A stretch of 5,721 bases of DNA from CAG-917 sp028724485 (GTDB lineage: Bacteria; Bacillota; Clostridia; Christensenellales; CAG-917), in NCBI GenBank assembly GCA_028724485.1, contig JAQYCY010000029.1:1-5721 (forward strand), in the 5' to 3' direction. The translations under genes and the position numbers were made by a program. The notes beneath the pieces were generated by a model. That model was not told where the DNA came from and did no database searches. It saw only the letters and a list, made by a program, of their open reading frames with translations. Of this stretch, positions 4,370 to 5,721 are shown one piece after another (the first letter of the stretch is position 1; each line of letters begins with the position of its first letter).

Positions 4370-5503
4370 CTATGCTATTTCCTGATAACTTCCTAAAAAA
4401 GCGAAACTTTCGCACTCGTTGTCGAGTTCGGCGATTATCGAAAGCGCTTCGTTTTTCGCCACGTTCGACTCGAAGTCAAGATAAAAAAGATATTCGAATT
4501 CCGTTCCTGCAACAGGTCTTGAAGAAAGTTTCGTAAGGTTCAGGTTCAATGCTGAAAATCTCGAAAGCGTACGATACAAACTTCCCGACTTATGCGGAAG
4601 CCCTAGTACAAGACTGATACGATTTGCATCTTCATAAATTTCAAAATCTTTTGAAATGCAGATGAAACGCGTATAGTTCTCTTCTTCGTTTTGTATTCCG
4701 CTTTTCAAAACTTTCAAGCCGTAAATCGAAGCGCACTCCGCAGACGCAATCGCCGCAATATCGTTTCTGTCGCTATTCGCGACCGTTTCGGCGGCAACAG
4801 CAGTATTTTGAACGAGAGTTACTTTAAGATGCGATTTTTCAATGAACTCGGCGCATTGTCCGATTGCTTGTTCGTGCGATATGACTTCCTTTACGTCTTT
4901 AAGCTCTACGCCCGCTTTTGCAAGCAAACTGTGCTTAATTTCGAGCTTGACGCTCTTTACTATATAAAACTTATATTCGTTAAGTAGATCGTAAACTCTG
5001 CCGACCGTGCCGAACGTGCTGTTGTCTATCGGCAAAACTCCGTATTTGCAAAGTCCTTTGTCAACGGCTCTGAATACGCTTTCGAAAGAATTGCAGAAAC
5101 TTAGCGACGCGTCTTCAAAAATTCGTCTTGCCGCACTTTCGGAATACGCTCCCTCGATGCCTTGCACCGCAACCGATGCGCTTGTCGGAAACTTCTTGTA
5201 ACCGTCAAGCAATTTTGACTTAATCTCGGCAGTCAATTTTGTGTCCTTGGACGTAAAATTGGTTTGATATGCTTTCGACGTTTCAAAAATAGTCTGATAA
5301 AGCATCGTCAGATATTTCTTCATTTCGGGCGTAGCTGAAGCCGTAATTCTGTCCAGAACTTCCTTTTCTCTCTTTCCGCTGGCAATCGGCAACCTTTTTA
5401 AATCTTTTTCTTTACCGATATCGGCTACTACTTCCATACGTCTAAGATAAAGTTTTACGATTTCATCGTCGATTTCATTCAATTTGTTTCTTAATTCTTC
5501 CAT
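4370..5503 (-). CDS. pheA: Chorismate mutase / prephenate dehydratase (P-protein)
   Basis: This bifunctional cytoplasmic enzyme turns chorismate into prephenate and then phenylpyruvate, the phenylalanine branch. At 377 residues it is close to E. coli PheA (386). The AroQ-class mutase domain (about 1-82) keeps R5, R22, K33, R45, E46 and Q80, but the position of E. coli Asp48 is S42. The dehydratase domain (about 109-285) has QGIEGAYSESAA (114-125), PIDNSTFGTVG (158-168) and the catalytic TRF (278-280). The C-terminal ACT domain (about 295-377) has GSL (307-309) at the GALV site and NLTKLSSRP (322-330), where the usual ESRP is SSRP; both sites bind phenylalanine for feedback inhibition in characterised P-proteins. 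The start is fixed by AAAGGAG 5 nt upstream and overlaps the aroC end by 13 bp, implying translational coupling. Confidence 0.96.
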   Translation of the reverse strand: MEELRNKLNEIDDEIVKLYLRRMEVVADIGKEKDLKRLPIASGKREKEVLDRITASATPEMKKYLTMLYQTIFETSKAYQTNFTSKDTKLTAEIKSKLLDGYKKFPTSASVAVQGIEGAYSESAARRIFEDASLSFCNSFESVFRAVDKGLCKYGVLPIDNSTFGTVGRVYDLLNEYKFYIVKSVKLEIKHSLLAKAGVELKDVKEVISHEQAIGQCAEFIEKSHLKVTLVQNTAVAAETVANSDRNDIAAIASAECASIYGLKVLKSGIQNEEENYTRFICISKDFEIYEDANRISLVLGLPHKSGSLYRTLSRFSALNLNLTKLSSRPVAGTEFEYLFYLDFESNVAKNEALSIIAELDNECESFAFLGSYQEIA

Positions 5504-5721
5504 ACGTTCTCCTTTAGTATTTCATCTAAAATCGCAAGCGCCGCCACGGCCTCCACAACCACGACCGCCCTTGTAACAAAGCACACGTCGTGGCGACCGA
5601 CTGCTTTTAGCTTTTCGTTTTGCATTGTGCTTAGGTTTACGCTGTCTTGGCTTATGCCGATAGTCGGCGTCGGGTGAAACGCCGCTTTGAACTCAACGGG
5701 ATTTCCGTTTGTCATTCCGCC
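5491..5721 (-). CDS. aroC: Chorismate synthase, C-terminal fragment cut by the window edge
   Basis: The last 76 codons of a gene running off the right edge are present. AroC uses reduced FMN to convert 5-enolpyruvylshikimate 3-phosphate to chorismate, the final common step before the aromatic branches. The fragment starts at the conserved GGMTNG and contains FHPTPTI and GRHD (42-45 of the fragment), followed by the VEAVAAL helix, in the family's order near the C-terminus. The usual consensus near RHDPC-VPRAVP has three prolines; here they are V, T and V, so this AroC is somewhat divergent, though nothing suggests a broken gene. The product feeds directly into PheA, encoded next with a 13-bp overlap. 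The promoter and most of the gene lie outside the window. Confidence 0.93.
   Translation of the reverse strand, partial: GGMTNGNPVEFKAAFHPTPTIGISQDSVNLSTMQNEKLKAVGRHDVCFVTRAVVVVEAVAALAILDEILKENVWKN
5509..5515 (-). promoter_or_regulatory. pheA ribosome binding site inside aroC
   Basis: AAAGGAG lies 5 nt before the pheA ATG at 5503 and is wholly inside the end of aroC. Together with the 13-bp overlap it fixes the pheA start and suggests that terminating aroC ribosomes help initiate pheA. Confidence 0.8.

Overview
The window is a stretch of bacterial chromosome dominated by aromatic amino acid biosynthesis. AT-rich DNA, strong AGGAGG-type ribosome binding sites, sigma-A-like TTGNNN-N17-TATAAT promoters, and a type II dehydroquinase beside a chorismate mutase/prephenate dehydratase all fit a low-GC Gram-positive bacterium, probably an anaerobic Clostridia-like member of the Bacillota. 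That placement is inference; no rRNA or other phylogenetic marker is present.

Layout. Positions 1-318 are a gene-free left edge holding a candidate extended -10 promoter and a structured leader for a plus-strand metallo-beta-lactamase-fold hydrolase (319-1131). Positions 1132-1494 are a convergent intergenic region with a terminator hairpin at 1336-1357 and a degenerate second copy of that element 33 bp away. Everything to the right is on the minus strand. In transcription order it reads aroC (3' part only, 5721-5491), pheA (5503-4370), a fused aroE-aroK gene (4254-3031), aroQ (3050-2598) and galE (2505-1495).

How the genes work together. AroQ (dehydroquinate to dehydroshikimate), the AroE domain (dehydroshikimate to shikimate) and the AroK domain (shikimate to shikimate 3-phosphate) carry out three consecutive steps of the shikimate pathway. 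AroC makes chorismate, and the PheA P-protein commits chorismate through prephenate to phenylpyruvate. The gene junctions are tight: aroC/pheA overlap by 13 bp and aroEK/aroQ by 20 bp. The one real gap inside the cluster (4255-4369) carries a good internal promoter and a perfect 7-bp inverted repeat in the presumed mRNA leader. galE has its own near-consensus promoter, which overlaps the aroQ stop codon, so it is probably a separate or semi-independent unit supplying UDP-galactose, and possibly UDP-N-acetylgalactosamine, for cell-surface glycans.

I see no mobile element, CRISPR array, phage gene, tRNA or rRNA, and no clearly new biological system. The most notable points are the AroE-AroK fusion with a compact AroE half, the internal promoter with its inverted repeat, the cysteine at the GalE gatekeeper position, altered regulatory or active-site residues in PheA, and the duplicated terminator element with a small ORF through it.
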